Assembly: GCF_018618415.1 (NCBI RefSeq)
Contig: NZ_JACSMA010000004.1
Coordinates: 143,704-207,703, forward strand
Reading direction: 5' to 3'
Source of the DNA: Exiguobacterium sp. s146
Lineage (GTDB): Bacteria; Bacillota; Bacilli; Exiguobacteriales; Exiguobacteriaceae
Length of the DNA: 64,000 nt
Part shown: one piece after another, positions 35,742 to 46,315 of the stretch
How the letters are laid out: each line of letters starts with the position of its first letter
Position numbering within the stretch: position 1 is the stretch's first letter
Program-made: the position numbers and the translations under genes
The notes under the pieces: model-generated
The model's database searches: none
The model's input: the letters and a program-made list of their open reading frames with translations, nothing else
Told to the model about the DNA's origin: nothing

Positions 35742-35771
35742 ATTCTACCGATTTGGTCAAAGAAGGTCAAA
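35742..35771 (-). promoter_or_regulatory. Heat-shock promoter with CtsR box (J-protein-clpB operon)
   Basis: GGTCAAA-GAA-GGTCAAA at 35755-35771 is a perfect CtsR direct heptad repeat. On the minus strand its distal half supplies TTGACC as the -35 (complement of 35765-35770), 17 bp from TAGAAT as the -10 (complement of 35742-35747). CtsR binding would occlude the -35. No CIRCE (HrcA) element is seen. Confidence 0.9.
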
Positions 35772-35796
35772 GAATTTCCTCGTTACTTAGCATACG

Positions 35797-35833
35797 AAAA
35801 AAAGAAGGCAATCGTTTCATCACGATGCCTTCT
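35797..35833 (-). terminator. Terminator of camS
   Basis: GAAGGCATCGT pairs with ACGATTGCCTTC around a short loop, followed by seven T on the minus strand. Confidence 0.85.
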
Positions 35834-35838
35834 TACGA

Positions 35839-37011
35839 TTAAAAGTATACTTTCGGACTGTCCATGCCTTCTTCGAACACGATCGTCACTTCTTGCTCCC
35901 CACCGAGCGAGGTGACGTTGATGCGGACCGGTACGTTCCGGTTGTACTCCCACCGGTTCTCAAGCAGACCGACGACGTGCTGGGTGAATCCGACGAGCTC
36001 GGCCCGGCTATAAAACTGGATCGGGATGTCGATCTCGATTCGTGACAAGTCCCCGTTCTGATAAAAACCTTTCCCGATCATGCCGCTGAAATCTGGGAAC
36101 ACATCGGCAATCCGGTCACTGAAGAGAGAGAACTTTTGGGCATCGTCGCGTACTTCATTCGTCGCCGTGGCGGACGGGAAGTAATAATACGTCTCGTCGA
36201 TGGCGGTCCAGTCGTTTGCCGCCACTTCATCGGCTGAACCGACGAATGCCGATTTGATATAGTTCCCTGGTGTCGGTGAACCTTGCGGCGCTTTCATGTA
36301 CAATGCGACATTGATATCAAGGTCTTTAAAGTCCTCGCGTTTCCGCAACTGGGCGACGAGTTCATTGGCCATCCGTTCGCCTTCGGCGATGACTTTCTTC
36401 TCGTCCAATTTTTCCGTATACGTCGGACCGAAGTTCGGCGCCTGGAACACGTACTCTTGATTCAAAATCAAGGCGAATGACACACCGCCGAGTTGATAGC
36501 CACTATCCGTTTTCGTCATATAGTTCTGTTCGACGAGCGATGCCAAATAGAGAGGAGATTTTTTATTCTCCTCGACGAACTGTTCTTCGGCCACTTCGGC
36601 CGTCCCATTCGCATACGCTGGGTTGAGCGGGACGAGTCCTTCCGACGTCTTGTCTTTCCGGCCAAGCAAACGCGATACGTCTTCACTCGTCAACAGCTGT
36701 CCTTCTTGATAGGCGTACTTCTCCGGATCGAACGCGCCGGTCGAATGGCGCATGAGGCCAAGCTCCACTTCTTCGAGTTCGAGCGATGAGCTGACTTGAC
36801 GTTGCGCCAGTCCTCGGGCCGCAGCCGGTTTGAACGGAATGACCATCTGGTAATACGAATCACGCGCTTGAATCGCTTGAGTGACCCCTTCGGCTGCCGT
36901 CTCTTCGCCTGTCGGTGTGACTTCTTCTTCCCCCATCGGGATTTTCATAGAGCATCCGCCGAGAAAAACCGTCGCGGCGAGAGCTGGGATGAGCATCTGT
37001 TTCCATTTCAT
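35839..37011 (-). CDS. camS: CamS-family lipoprotein (sex pheromone precursor homologue, YerH)
   Basis: Secreted lipoprotein of 390 residues; signal peptide MKWKQMLIPALAATVFLGGC with lipidated Cys20 in an LGGC lipobox. The mature part is the CamS domain (YYQMVIPFKPAAARGLAQR, then AFVGSADEVAANDWTAIDE and the final TSLGGEQEVTIVFEEG). In enterococci and staphylococci cleaved signal peptides of this family act as sex pheromones; the protein's own role is unknown. B. subtilis YerH sits right after ligA, as here except for an inserted LPXTG gene. ATG 37011 follows AAAGGAG. An upstream terminator suggests it has its own promoter. Confidence 0.93.
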   Translation of the reverse strand: MKWKQMLIPALAATVFLGGCSMKIPMGEEEVTPTGEETAAEGVTQAIQARDSYYQMVIPFKPAAARGLAQRQVSSSLELEEVELGLMRHSTGAFDPEKYAYQEGQLLTSEDVSRLLGRKDKTSEGLVPLNPAYANGTAEVAEEQFVEENKKSPLYLASLVEQNYMTKTDSGYQLGGVSFALILNQEYVFQAPNFGPTYTEKLDEKKVIAEGERMANELVAQLRKREDFKDLDINVALYMKAPQGSPTPGNYIKSAFVGSADEVAANDWTAIDETYYYFPSATATNEVRDDAQKFSLFSDRIADVFPDFSGMIGKGFYQNGDLSRIEIDIPIQFYSRAELVGFTQHVVGLLENRWEYNRNVPVRINVTSLGGEQEVTIVFEEGMDSPKVYF

Positions 37012-37116
37012 CTATGTCTGAACTCCTTTAATGATTCGTTTCGTTACACTTCGTCCATTATAACAAAATCATCCGTTGAAAAAAGTGTCGAAGCGGAATC
37101 AGTGCCAATTCACGTC

Positions 37117-37148
37117 AAAACACCCTTCAACGCCAGTTGAAGGGTGTC
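37117..37148 (-). terminator. Terminator of the LPXTG protein gene
   Basis: Perfect ACACCCTTCAAC / GTTGAAGGGTGT hairpin with a 4-base loop and a short T run on the minus strand. Confidence 0.75.
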
Positions 37149-37152
37149 CACG

Positions 37153-39018
37153 TCACGCTTTCGTGGATGGGCGACGTCGATGCGTCACGAACAAGAGACC
37201 GAGCCCGATCAAGACGAGACCAAGTACCGTTCCCCACGTTTTTGTCGTACCGGTCATCGGGAGGGTCGCCTGGTCTGGCGTCACCGGAGTCGTCGGTTCT
37301 GGTACATAGACCGATTCATCTCGGTCATCCCGGTCATCGTTGTCCGGTTTCGGGATACTTTGTTTCACATGCACGGTCGCCTCGACCGTCCGCGACACGC
37401 GCGCTTCACGATTGACTTCGAACGTGAATGTCGTCCGGTTCGTGAGCACGGCACCGGCCCGCACATCATAAGATGGCAAGAGCACTTTCTCCATCTCGAG
37501 CACGATTTCTTCACCAGGGACCAATCCGTTCTCGACTTCGGCAAGGGCACGCATGCCATCTCGGAGCGTCTCGGTCGTCTCGCGCTGCTCTTTCGTCGTC
37601 AACGCCCCACTCGTCCATTCGTCGAGGACATCGACGAAGTACAACGTGACGTTCGACGTGTTCGTGATCGTATACGTATAGCGAATCGCCTCGCCAGGAT
37701 GCACCGTCTCGGGACGTGCCGTCTTCGTGACGGTGAAGTCGGCTTGATTCAATAAGACGATTTGTTGGCTTTCCGCATCGATGACCCGACCGTACGCATC
37801 GGTCGCCGCGACGCGGAACACGTTCCCGATTTCAGGGGCGTTCGTCCGATCGTAATCGCTTGGAATCGATAAGTTGACGGTCGTCTCGACTCGTTCCCCA
37901 GCGAGCAGCCCGTCCTCGCCGACGAGTGCCAATAAGCGCTCACGGACGTTCGCATTGAATGTGTCGACCGTCTTCGCGTCGATGTCGCCGCTAAAGAACT
38001 CATCCTCGATGGATGTGATGGTGAGCGCCGTCTCACCTGTGTTCTCGATGACGAACGTATACGGGATCATCCCACCGACGACGGCTTGGTCGATGTTGGC
38101 CTCTTTCCCGACCTCAAGGCCGATCGTATCGTTCGGTACGACCGTAACGTTCGCCTCCGAACAGGCAGGAGGAACCGTCTCGTCTTCGACGCCGATACAG
38201 AACGTATTCGTCACAACGGTCTCACTCGCAACGTCTGGTGCAAACGTGTCGAACTGAATCGTCGTCGTCCCGACCGGTATCGTCGGGAACATCCAATTGA
38301 AAGCTGGTGGTCCGCTCACGGTCGTCGGGGCGACCGCGCCTTCCGGGCCGAGCACTTCGACCGAATCCGCGACGACGGTCAACGCTTCCGGCACCGTGTC
38401 GGTCACAGATAAGTTCTCAATCGGTGTGCCCGTCACATCGATGACGAGCCGATACGTCACCAAATCTCCGCTCAACACACGCTCGATCGGCCCGTCGGCT
38501 CCGAGCACCAATTGATCGATAGCAACCGCTGGGGTAGCGGAAGGTGCGGTCACTTCTTCGGTGACAGGTTCCTCTGGTGCTGGCTCCGGCTCCACGAGTG
38601 GAGGCTCGACGGGTGTGTCGACGTCCGGCACCGGCTCCGTCCCGTCATCACCCGGTTCGCTCGACTCGCCTGTCAGTTCCTCTAGCTGAAACGCATAGAC
38701 AGCGCCCGGAAATGAATAAGGAACACCGGCACTGTCATATAAGGTGACTTGGTCGATTGTCGTCACGTCGACCTCGGTCGCGTCAATCATGAACCGCCAA
38801 ATCGTTGACGTTTCACGCGCCCCGTAATACGTGACGTCCGCATAAATCAAGCTCGCGTCATCGTACGCTTCGATTTCTTCGGTGCTGAACTCGATTTGGG
38901 CGTAAAGCGTCGTCGGTGTCAGTGTCGTGTCCGCATTTGCGGCATTCGGTGCCCACATGCTGATCAATAGGAGAACGAAAGTGATGAGGGCGATAAAACG
39001 ATGGGCGGTGTTTCGCAT
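37153..39018 (-). CDS. LPXTG cell-wall surface protein with DUF11-like repeats
   Basis: A 621-residue secreted protein. Signal peptide (about 1-29, ending ANA), an N-terminal domain (30-115), a Pro/Glu-rich spacer (118-165, e.g. PVEPPLVEPEPAPEEP), then at least three DUF11-like immunoglobulin repeats seen in YRLVIDVTGTPIENLSVTDT, YTFVIENTGETALTITSIED and YTYTITNTSNVTLYFVDVLD. A charged linker (NDDRDDRDES) leads to the sortase signal LPMTG at 586-590, a hydrophobic helix and RRR tail. It should be linked to peptidoglycan by sortase A. It interrupts the otherwise conserved ligA-camS order, so it looks like a lineage-specific insertion. Ligand unknown. Confidence 0.9.
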   Translation of the reverse strand: MRNTAHRFIALITFVLLLISMWAPNAANADTTLTPTTLYAQIEFSTEEIEAYDDASLIYADVTYYGARETSTIWRFMIDATEVDVTTIDQVTLYDSAGVPYSFPGAVYAFQLEELTGESSEPGDDGTEPVPDVDTPVEPPLVEPEPAPEEPVTEEVTAPSATPAVAIDQLVLGADGPIERVLSGDLVTYRLVIDVTGTPIENLSVTDTVPEALTVVADSVEVLGPEGAVAPTTVSGPPAFNWMFPTIPVGTTTIQFDTFAPDVASETVVTNTFCIGVEDETVPPACSEANVTVVPNDTIGLEVGKEANIDQAVVGGMIPYTFVIENTGETALTITSIEDEFFSGDIDAKTVDTFNANVRERLLALVGEDGLLAGERVETTVNLSIPSDYDRTNAPEIGNVFRVAATDAYGRVIDAESQQIVLLNQADFTVTKTARPETVHPGEAIRYTYTITNTSNVTLYFVDVLDEWTSGALTTKEQRETTETLRDGMRALAEVENGLVPGEEIVLEMEKVLLPSYDVRAGAVLTNRTTFTFEVNREARVSRTVEATVHVKQSIPKPDNDDRDDRDESVYVPEPTTPVTPDQATLPMTGTTKTWGTVLGLVLIGLGLLFVTHRRRPSTKA

Positions 39019-39212
39019 GGTGGTCCCCTCCTCTAAGGTGTCTGAACGTCTGCGATGACACGCTCCGGCACAGGAGAGGGATGGAGGATGAGTGTGCGCG
39101 AGTCGTGGTGTAAGGTCTTGGTGTCAAAAAAGTATTTGTAGATACTAATCATTACCCGTCCCGTGAGGACCCGAACCTGCTCGCGACCAGAAACGTTTGA
39201 AAATCAGGTCAA

Positions 39213-39240
39213 TAAAAAAAAGCCCTCCTTAAGGAGGACC
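39213..39240 (-). terminator. Terminator of pcrA-ligA
   Basis: GTCCTCCTTAAGGAGGGC hairpin followed by eight T on the minus strand, right after the ligA stop. Confidence 0.85.
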
Positions 39241-39244
39241 TTGT

Positions 39245-41248
<2,004 letters not shown>

Positions 41249-43465
41249 TCACGCTTTTTCAATCGGGGCAAATTTGGCGAGCAGGCGCTTGATACCGACG
41301 GCCGGGAAAGCGATATCGAGTTCGAGCTGATCGCCTTCGCCACGCGTCTGAACGACCGTGCCTTGTCCCCATTTTTTATGATTGGCCTTGTCCCCGACGT
41401 TCCAACCGATTGATTCGGCGCCCGACGACTGGGCAAGTTTTGGTTTCGGTTTCGAGCTGAAGCCGTTCACCGGCAGTTTCCCTGGCGACTCGACCGGATT
41501 CCATGGCATCGGCTTCTTCGCTTTTCCTGAACGCTCGAGAAGCGTTTCTGGCAACTCATGCAAGAAGCGCGACTCCGGGTTGTTTTGGAAGCGACCGTAC
41601 AACATGCGGGACTGGGCCCGCGTCAAGTAGAGCCGCTTCTCGGCCCGCGTGATGCCGACGTAGGCGAGACGGCGTTCTTCTTCCATCTCTTCCGGGTCGT
41701 TCAAGGCGCGACTATGCGGGAACAACCCTTCTTCCATCCCAATCAAGAAGACGACCGGGAACTCGAGCCCTTTGGCCGAGTGGAGCGTCATGAGCGTGAC
41801 TTGATGCAACTCATCGACTTCCTCGAGCGTGTCGAGATCCGAGACGAGCGTCAAATCGGTGAGGAAGGCGACGAGCGTCTGCTCGTCACTCTCTTTCTCG
41901 AAGTTTTGCGCGACCGAGAGGAACTCTTGCAAGTTCTCGAGTCGGCTCTCGGCTTCGAGCGTCTTCTCGATTTTGAGCATCTCTTCGTAGCCTGACTTCT
42001 TCAACACTTCTTCAATCAATTCCGAAATCGACAAGTAGTCGGCCATTTGACGCAAGTCGACCATCAGTTGCCGGAATTCACTCAGCTTCGTCGCTGTGCG
42101 CGGCGCAATCCCTGAAAGTTCGATATCACGAATCGCTTCCATGAGCGACACGCCTTGCATCCCGGCGAAATCACCGAGCTTGTCGACGGTCGCCGCCCCG
42201 ATACCGCGCTTCGGCTCATTGACGACACGGACGAACGAGATGTCCTCGTCCGGGTTGGCGATCAACCGCAAGTACGCCAAGATGTCCTTGATTTCTTTCC
42301 GTTCATAGAACTTCGTCCCACCGACCATCTTGTACGGGATATTCGACTTGAGGAGCATCTCCTCGAGTCCGCGTGACTGGGCGTTCGTCCGGTACAAGAC
42401 GGCCATCTCGCCGTAATCGATGCCTTCTTGGCGCAGCTCTTTCATCTGATTGATGATGAAGAACGCTTCATCCCGGTCGTCCGAAGCGACGTGTAAGAGG
42501 AGCTTCTCACCTTCGACGTTCTCCGTCCAGAGCTGCTTGTCTTTTCGACCTGAGTTGTTCTGGATGACGCCGTTCGCCGCTTCCAAAATCCGCTTCGTCG
42601 AGCGATAGTTTTGTTCGAGCAAGATGACGTGCGCGCTCGGGTAATCCTTCTCGAACGTCAAGATGTTGGCGATGTCGGCGCCGCGCCAGCGATAAATCGA
42701 CTGATCCGAGTCACCGACGACACACAAGTTCTCATGCGCCTGCGCGAGCAACTTGACGAGCGTGTATTGGGCTCGGTTCGTATCTTGGTACTCGTCGACG
42801 TGGATGTATTGGAACTTCTTCTGATAAAACGCGAGCACGTCCGGCGCTTCTTGGAACAACTGAATCGCCTTCATGATCAAGTCGTCAAAATCGAGCACGT
42901 TGTTCTGCTTCAATTTCTTCTCATACGCCGTGTAGACGTCCGAGATGACTTTTTCATACGGGTTGGTGCCGACAAGCGCGGCCGCATCTTGCGGCGTGCG
43001 GAGTTCGTTCTTATGGTTCGAGATCATGCCGAGCAGCGTCCGCGGCTCATATTTTTTCGGGTCAAGGTTGAGCTCTTTGAGCACTTGCTTGATTGCCGTC
43101 AATTGATCGGACGAGTCGAGAATCGAGAAGTTCCGGTCATAACGGATGCGATCGATGTCACGGCGTAAAATCCGGACGCACATCGAGTGGAACGTCGAGA
43201 TCCAAATGTCGTCCGCGACACCACCGACCAGGCGGGCGATCCGGTCTTTCATCTCGCGGGCCGCTTTGTTCGTGAACGTGATGGCGAGAATGTTCCACGG
43301 CGCGATTTGTTTCGACGCCATCAAGTAGGCGACGCGATGCGTCAACACACGTGTTTTCCCAGACCCCGCTCCTGCCATGATGAGCAACGGGCCGTCCGTA
43401 TATTTGACCGCCTCCGCTTGCGGAGGGTTCATGCCTTTGACTAATTCTTCACTCAAGTTATACAT
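41249..43465 (-). CDS. pcrA: ATP-dependent 3'-5' DNA helicase PcrA
   Basis: Superfamily 1 UvrD/Rep-type helicase of 738 residues for rolling-circle replication, nucleotide excision repair and removal of RecA filaments. Walker A AGAGSGKT at 31-38, motif [10 protein letters not shown], motif [16 protein letters not shown], motif [15 protein letters not shown] and motif [15 protein letters not shown] are intact. The C-terminal tudor-like domain that binds RNA polymerase is present ([20 protein letters not shown]). ATG 43465 follows AAAGGAAA. A LexA-like box lies 20-34 bp upstream. Confidence 0.97.
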   Translation of the reverse strand: MYNLSEELVKGMNPPQAEAVKYTDGPLLIMAGAGSGKTRVLTHRVAYLMASKQIAPWNILAITFTNKAAREMKDRIARLVGGVADDIWISTFHSMCVRILRRDIDRIRYDRNFSILDSSDQLTAIKQVLKELNLDPKKYEPRTLLGMISNHKNELRTPQDAAALVGTNPYEKVISDVYTAYEKKLKQNNVLDFDDLIMKAIQLFQEAPDVLAFYQKKFQYIHVDEYQDTNRAQYTLVKLLAQAHENLCVVGDSDQSIYRWRGADIANILTFEKDYPSAHVILLEQNYRSTKRILEAANGVIQNNSGRKDKQLWTENVEGEKLLLHVASDDRDEAFFIINQMKELRQEGIDYGEMAVLYRTNAQSRGLEEMLLKSNIPYKMVGGTKFYERKEIKDILAYLRLIANPDEDISFVRVVNEPKRGIGAATVDKLGDFAGMQGVSLMEAIRDIELSGIAPRTATKLSEFRQLMVDLRQMADYLSISELIEEVLKKSGYEEMLKIEKTLEAESRLENLQEFLSVAQNFEKESDEQTLVAFLTDLTLVSDLDTLEEVDELHQVTLMTLHSAKGLEFPVVFLIGMEEGLFPHSRALNDPEEMEEERRLAYVGITRAEKRLYLTRAQSRMLYGRFQNNPESRFLHELPETLLERSGKAKKPMPWNPVESPGKLPVNGFSSKPKPKLAQSSGAESIGWNVGDKANHKKWGQGTVVQTRGEGDQLELDIAFPAVGIKRLLAKFAPIEKA

Positions 43466-43485
43466 AATCGTTTCCTTTCCCTATC

Positions 43486-43499
43486 CAAACATTTGTTCT
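43486..43499. promoter_or_regulatory. LexA (SOS) box upstream of pcrA
   Basis: On the minus strand AGAACAAATGTTTG; the central 12 bases GAACAAATGTTT fit GAACRNRYGTTY, the core of the Bacillus LexA consensus, at every position, with only the outer bases off. It lies between pcrB and pcrA, 21 bp before the pcrA start. It suggests SOS induction of pcrA-ligA independently of pcrB. Confidence 0.62.
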
Positions 43500-43503
43500 T
43501 ATT

Positions 43504-44181
43504 TTATCGGAGTGCCGCGACAGTCGCAAGCGCTCCTTCGAAATTGTCATAAATCACATTGCCGACGACGATCGTATCTGCATGTTCAGCCATCATTCGG
43601 GCCGACTCGTATCCGGTGATGCCGCCCCCATAAAACAGATGGGCGTCCGGCACGGCCAACCGTACTTCTCGGACGAGCTCGACCGATCCGAACGTGCCGC
43701 TATACTCCACATACAAGGACGGCAGACGGAACAACCGATGGCCCGCTTCCGCATAGGCAATCGTTGCCTCGATGGACAAATCGGTCTTCGCCTCGGTCAC
43801 ATGAGCCACTTTCGCATCCGGATTCAAGACGATATAGCCTTGCCCGGTCACATCCGCATGAAACAAGTGTCCGTATCGCTCGAACGCCTTCGTTTGATGA
43901 CCGATGACCCAGTCCACGTGACCCGCGTTCAACACGGTCGGAATGAAATAATGGTCGAAGCCCCGAATCACTTGCTCGGGATGGCTCATCTCGAGCGCGA
44001 GCGGGATGCCGCATCCTTCGAGACGAGTATAGAGCGCGAACGTGTTCTCCGCGTCGACCCCGTCCGTCCCGCCGATGAGGAAAGCGTCCGTGCCCGAACG
44101 GATGAGCGCCGCGAGCGCCGAATCATCAAGCGGTTTATTCGGATCTAGTTTAAACACGTGGCGCCACGATTGAAAATCCAT
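43504..44181 (-). CDS. pcrB: Heptaprenylglyceryl phosphate synthase
   Basis: TIM-barrel prenyltransferase of 225 residues that joins heptaprenyl diphosphate to glycerol-1-phosphate, an archaeal-type ether lipid reaction found in Bacillales. FKLDPNKPL at the first strand, IGGTDGVDAENT, LPSLYVEYSGTFG with the conserved tyrosine, and FYGGGITGYESARMMAEHAD phosphate-binding segments are present. The ATG at 44181 follows GGGAGGGAAG; an upstream extension to 44271 has no ribosome site. It keeps the Bacillus order pcrB-pcrA-ligA. The glycerol-1-phosphate dehydrogenase partner is not in the window. Confidence 0.94.
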   Translation of the reverse strand: MDFQSWRHVFKLDPNKPLDDSALAALIRSGTDAFLIGGTDGVDAENTFALYTRLEGCGIPLALEMSHPEQVIRGFDHYFIPTVLNAGHVDWVIGHQTKAFERYGHLFHADVTGQGYIVLNPDAKVAHVTEAKTDLSIEATIAYAEAGHRLFRLPSLYVEYSGTFGSVELVREVRLAVPDAHLFYGGGITGYESARMMAEHADTIVVGNVIYDNFEGALATVAALR

Positions 44182-44247
44182 TCGGCTTCCCTCCCCTTCG
44201 ATACCTTCTCTAGTGTAGCGATTTTTCCCGTCGCGTGCATCTGTTGA

Positions 44248-44274
44248 ACAAAAAAAGACTTGCCGAGGCAAGTC
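44248..44274 (-). terminator. Terminator of the small membrane protein gene
   Basis: GACTTGCC / GGCAAGTC hairpin followed by seven to eight T on the minus strand; begins directly after the stop codon. Confidence 0.85.
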
Positions 44275-44511
44275 TCAAGCACGTCTGGCGTGCGTCTTTT
44301 GTTCGCGGGCCGTCATCCATTTGGCGACGACGAGTGCGAACAGTCCATACACCGGGATGAACCAGAGCGGATTGGCTAAAAAGAAGCCGAGCACTGGAAT
44401 CTCGAGTAACGGTGAATCTGGCGAACAGAGCGCCGTTCCGTTCACGACCGCAATGAACGGCAACACCGGAACGGCGAACACGTAACCAAAATTGATCCAA
44501 AAAGCCTTCAT
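44275..44511 (-). CDS. Small membrane protein, 78 aa, two predicted helices
   Basis: No family recognised. The first hydrophobic stretch is FGYVFAVPVLPFIAVVNGTA, the second runs from VLGFFLANPLWFIPVYGLFA into LVVAKW, and the C-terminus is basic (AREQKTHARRA), a positive-inside pattern. ATG 44511 has AAGGAGC upstream and follows ktrB by 12 bp, so it is probably cotranscribed with it; a strong terminator ends the unit. An accessory role for the potassium transporter is a guess from position only. Confidence 0.7.
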   Translation of the reverse strand: MKAFWINFGYVFAVPVLPFIAVVNGTALCSPDSPLLEIPVLGFFLANPLWFIPVYGLFALVVAKWMTAREQKTHARRA

Positions 44512-44523
44512 GATCTGAGCTCC

Positions 44524-45906
44524 TTAGCCTAAGATGATTGATTCTTTCGGATAGTTGTACATCCGTTTCGGTTGTCTCCGCTGCAAAATCAAGATGAAGG
44601 CGATGACACCGATTCGACCGATGAACATGAGGATCGTGAGCACCCATTTGCCGACGTTACTGAACTCAGCGGACAATCCGACCGACAAGCCGGTCGTTCC
44701 GAACGCCGAGCACGCCTCGAACAAAATCCGGGTGAGCGATGCGTCTTCGAAGAACGTCAGCACCATGACCCCGGTGAGCAAGACGGCCAGTGACACCGTG
44801 ATGATGACGAACGCTTTCCAAATATCCTCGAGCACGATCTCACGCCCGAAGATTTTGATGGACGAGTCCCCGCGAATAAACGCGACGACACCGAGCACGG
44901 CGACGGCGAACGTCGTCGTCCGAATCCCACCACCAACCGAGGACGGGGACGCCCCGATGAACATCAGAATCGACAAGAGCAACATGCTGCCTTCCGAGAA
45001 CAAGTTGACGTCGACCGTCGTCAAGCCCCCGTTTCGCGTCGTCACGGACTGGAATAACGAGTCCGAAAGCGCGAGCCAGAGCGGTAAGTCTTTGAATGCA
45101 TTGTTGTATTCAAATAGAAACAAGCCGACGGTCCCGACCGCAATCAATCCGAAGAACGTCGATACCGTCAATTTCGTGAACAACGAGAAGCGGCGCGGGA
45201 AATTCTCCCGTTTCCGCATAATCCGGTTCGTCAAATAGGTGCGAATCTCGACGAGGACCGGGAACCCGATGGCGCCACCGGTCATGAGCGCGATTTGCGT
45301 AAAGATGACGAACGGATCTTCCCGGAACGGCGCAAGCGAACTACCGGTGATATCGAACCCGGCGTTCGTCGTTGCACTAATTGAACCGAACAAGCCTTGC
45401 AGGAACGCCTCGCTGGCCGTATCAAAGTATTGTAAGTAGTGGACACCGAGCAGGATCGCCCCAATCGCTTCAATCGTGATAACCGTGATGACGATTTCCG
45501 CAATATACTTCACGATTCCAGACATCGACGTCTGGTTTTGGTCCCGTAAAATCAGCTGACGCTCGCGAAAGCCGATTCGCTTTCCGAGCAAAATCCACAT
45601 GATGACGTGCAAACTGATCAAACCGACCCCGCTCACTTGGACGATGAACAGGATGATGAACAGCCCGAACGTCGAAAACGTATCCGTCACGACGATTGGC
45701 GTCAAGCCGGTGACGCTGACACAGCTGACCGCAAAAAAGACGAGATCGGTGAACGTGATTGTGACCCCTGGCTGTCGCGCAATCGGTAAGGCGAGCAGAA
45801 TAATCGACAACACGACCGCCGCGCTGTAAATCAACACGAGTGTCTGGACCGGCGTCAGGTTTCGAAAGAACAGCTGTAAATTTCGTTTCATAAACTTGTC
45901 TTGCAT
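44524..45906 (-). CDS. ktrB: KtrB-type potassium transporter, membrane subunit
   Basis: Na+-dependent K+ uptake channel-like subunit of 460 residues (TrkH/KtrB/HKT superfamily): four M1-P-M2 repeats. Selectivity-filter glycines appear in SCVSVTGLTPI, ATTNAGFDITG, TTRNGGLTTVD and FGTTGLSVGLS. KtrB dimers work with a cytosolic KtrA/KtrC RCK ring, and no RCK gene adjoins, as with B. subtilis ktrD. ATG 45906 follows GAGGAGGGG. It lies between yerC and pcrB, an insertion relative to B. subtilis, and a terminator separates it from yerC, so it probably has its own promoter or depends on read-through. Confidence 0.92.
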   Translation of the reverse strand: MQDKFMKRNLQLFFRNLTPVQTLVLIYSAAVVLSIILLALPIARQPGVTITFTDLVFFAVSCVSVTGLTPIVVTDTFSTFGLFIILFIVQVSGVGLISLHVIMWILLGKRIGFRERQLILRDQNQTSMSGIVKYIAEIVITVITIEAIGAILLGVHYLQYFDTASEAFLQGLFGSISATTNAGFDITGSSLAPFREDPFVIFTQIALMTGGAIGFPVLVEIRTYLTNRIMRKRENFPRRFSLFTKLTVSTFFGLIAVGTVGLFLFEYNNAFKDLPLWLALSDSLFQSVTTRNGGLTTVDVNLFSEGSMLLLSILMFIGASPSSVGGGIRTTTFAVAVLGVVAFIRGDSSIKIFGREIVLEDIWKAFVIITVSLAVLLTGVMVLTFFEDASLTRILFEACSAFGTTGLSVGLSAEFSNVGKWVLTILMFIGRIGVIAFILILQRRQPKRMYNYPKESIILG

Positions 45907-45925
45907 CTCGCCCCTCCTCTCCCAT

Positions 45926-45956
45926 CAAAAACAAGATGACTCTTACGAGTCACCTT
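45926..45956 (-). terminator. Terminator overlapping the yerC stop
   Basis: AGGTGACTC / GAGTCATCT hairpin with a GTAA loop containing the TAA stop codon, followed by TGTTTTT on the minus strand. Confidence 0.75.
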
Positions 45957-46248
45957 CTGATTGTTGTAGACGTTCAAGGGCAAGATCATAACCGCCCGAT
46001 CCGTAGTTCAAGCAACGCTTGACACGGGAAATGGTGGCTGTCGAAGCACCTGTCGCTTCTTCAATTTTATGATATGTGCTACCTTCACGAATTTGGCGGG
46101 CCACTTCAAGTCGTTGGGCGAGCGCCTGTACTTCGTTCACGGTCGCTAAATCTTCAAATAGTTGATAACAATCTTCGAGTGTATCGAGCTTCAAAATCGC
46201 CTCAAACAGCTGATCGAGCTCTCGACCTCGTAATTTATCGAGTTGCAT
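45943..46248 (-). CDS. yerC: YerC, TrpR/YerC-family DNA-binding protein
   Basis: A 101-residue protein of the TrpR-like YerC family, very similar to B. subtilis YerC from its first residues (MQLDKLRGRELDQLFEAILK). The helix-turn-helix is EGSTYHKIEEATGASTATIS, followed by RVKRCLNYG. The targets of this family are unknown. The start is placed at the ATG with AGAGGA upstream, which matches the family length; a longer reading frame to 46311 has no ribosome site. It follows yerA by 67 bp on the same strand, as in B. subtilis. Confidence 0.9.
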   Translation of the reverse strand: MQLDKLRGRELDQLFEAILKLDTLEDCYQLFEDLATVNEVQALAQRLEVARQIREGSTYHKIEEATGASTATISRVKRCLNYGSGGYDLALERLQQSEGDS

Positions 46249-46315
46249 CCGCAAGCATCCTCTCTCATCGTACTTCTTTATCATTCTAAAGCACGACCGG
46301 CTCGGACTCAACTGT

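Noticed and set aside
39019..39212. About 190 bp leader before the LPXTG gene, examined for a riboswitch or small RNA
   Set aside because: Only a ribosome site (GAGGAGGGG) and AT-rich promoter-like stretches are seen. No known aptamer core or convincing structure was recognised.
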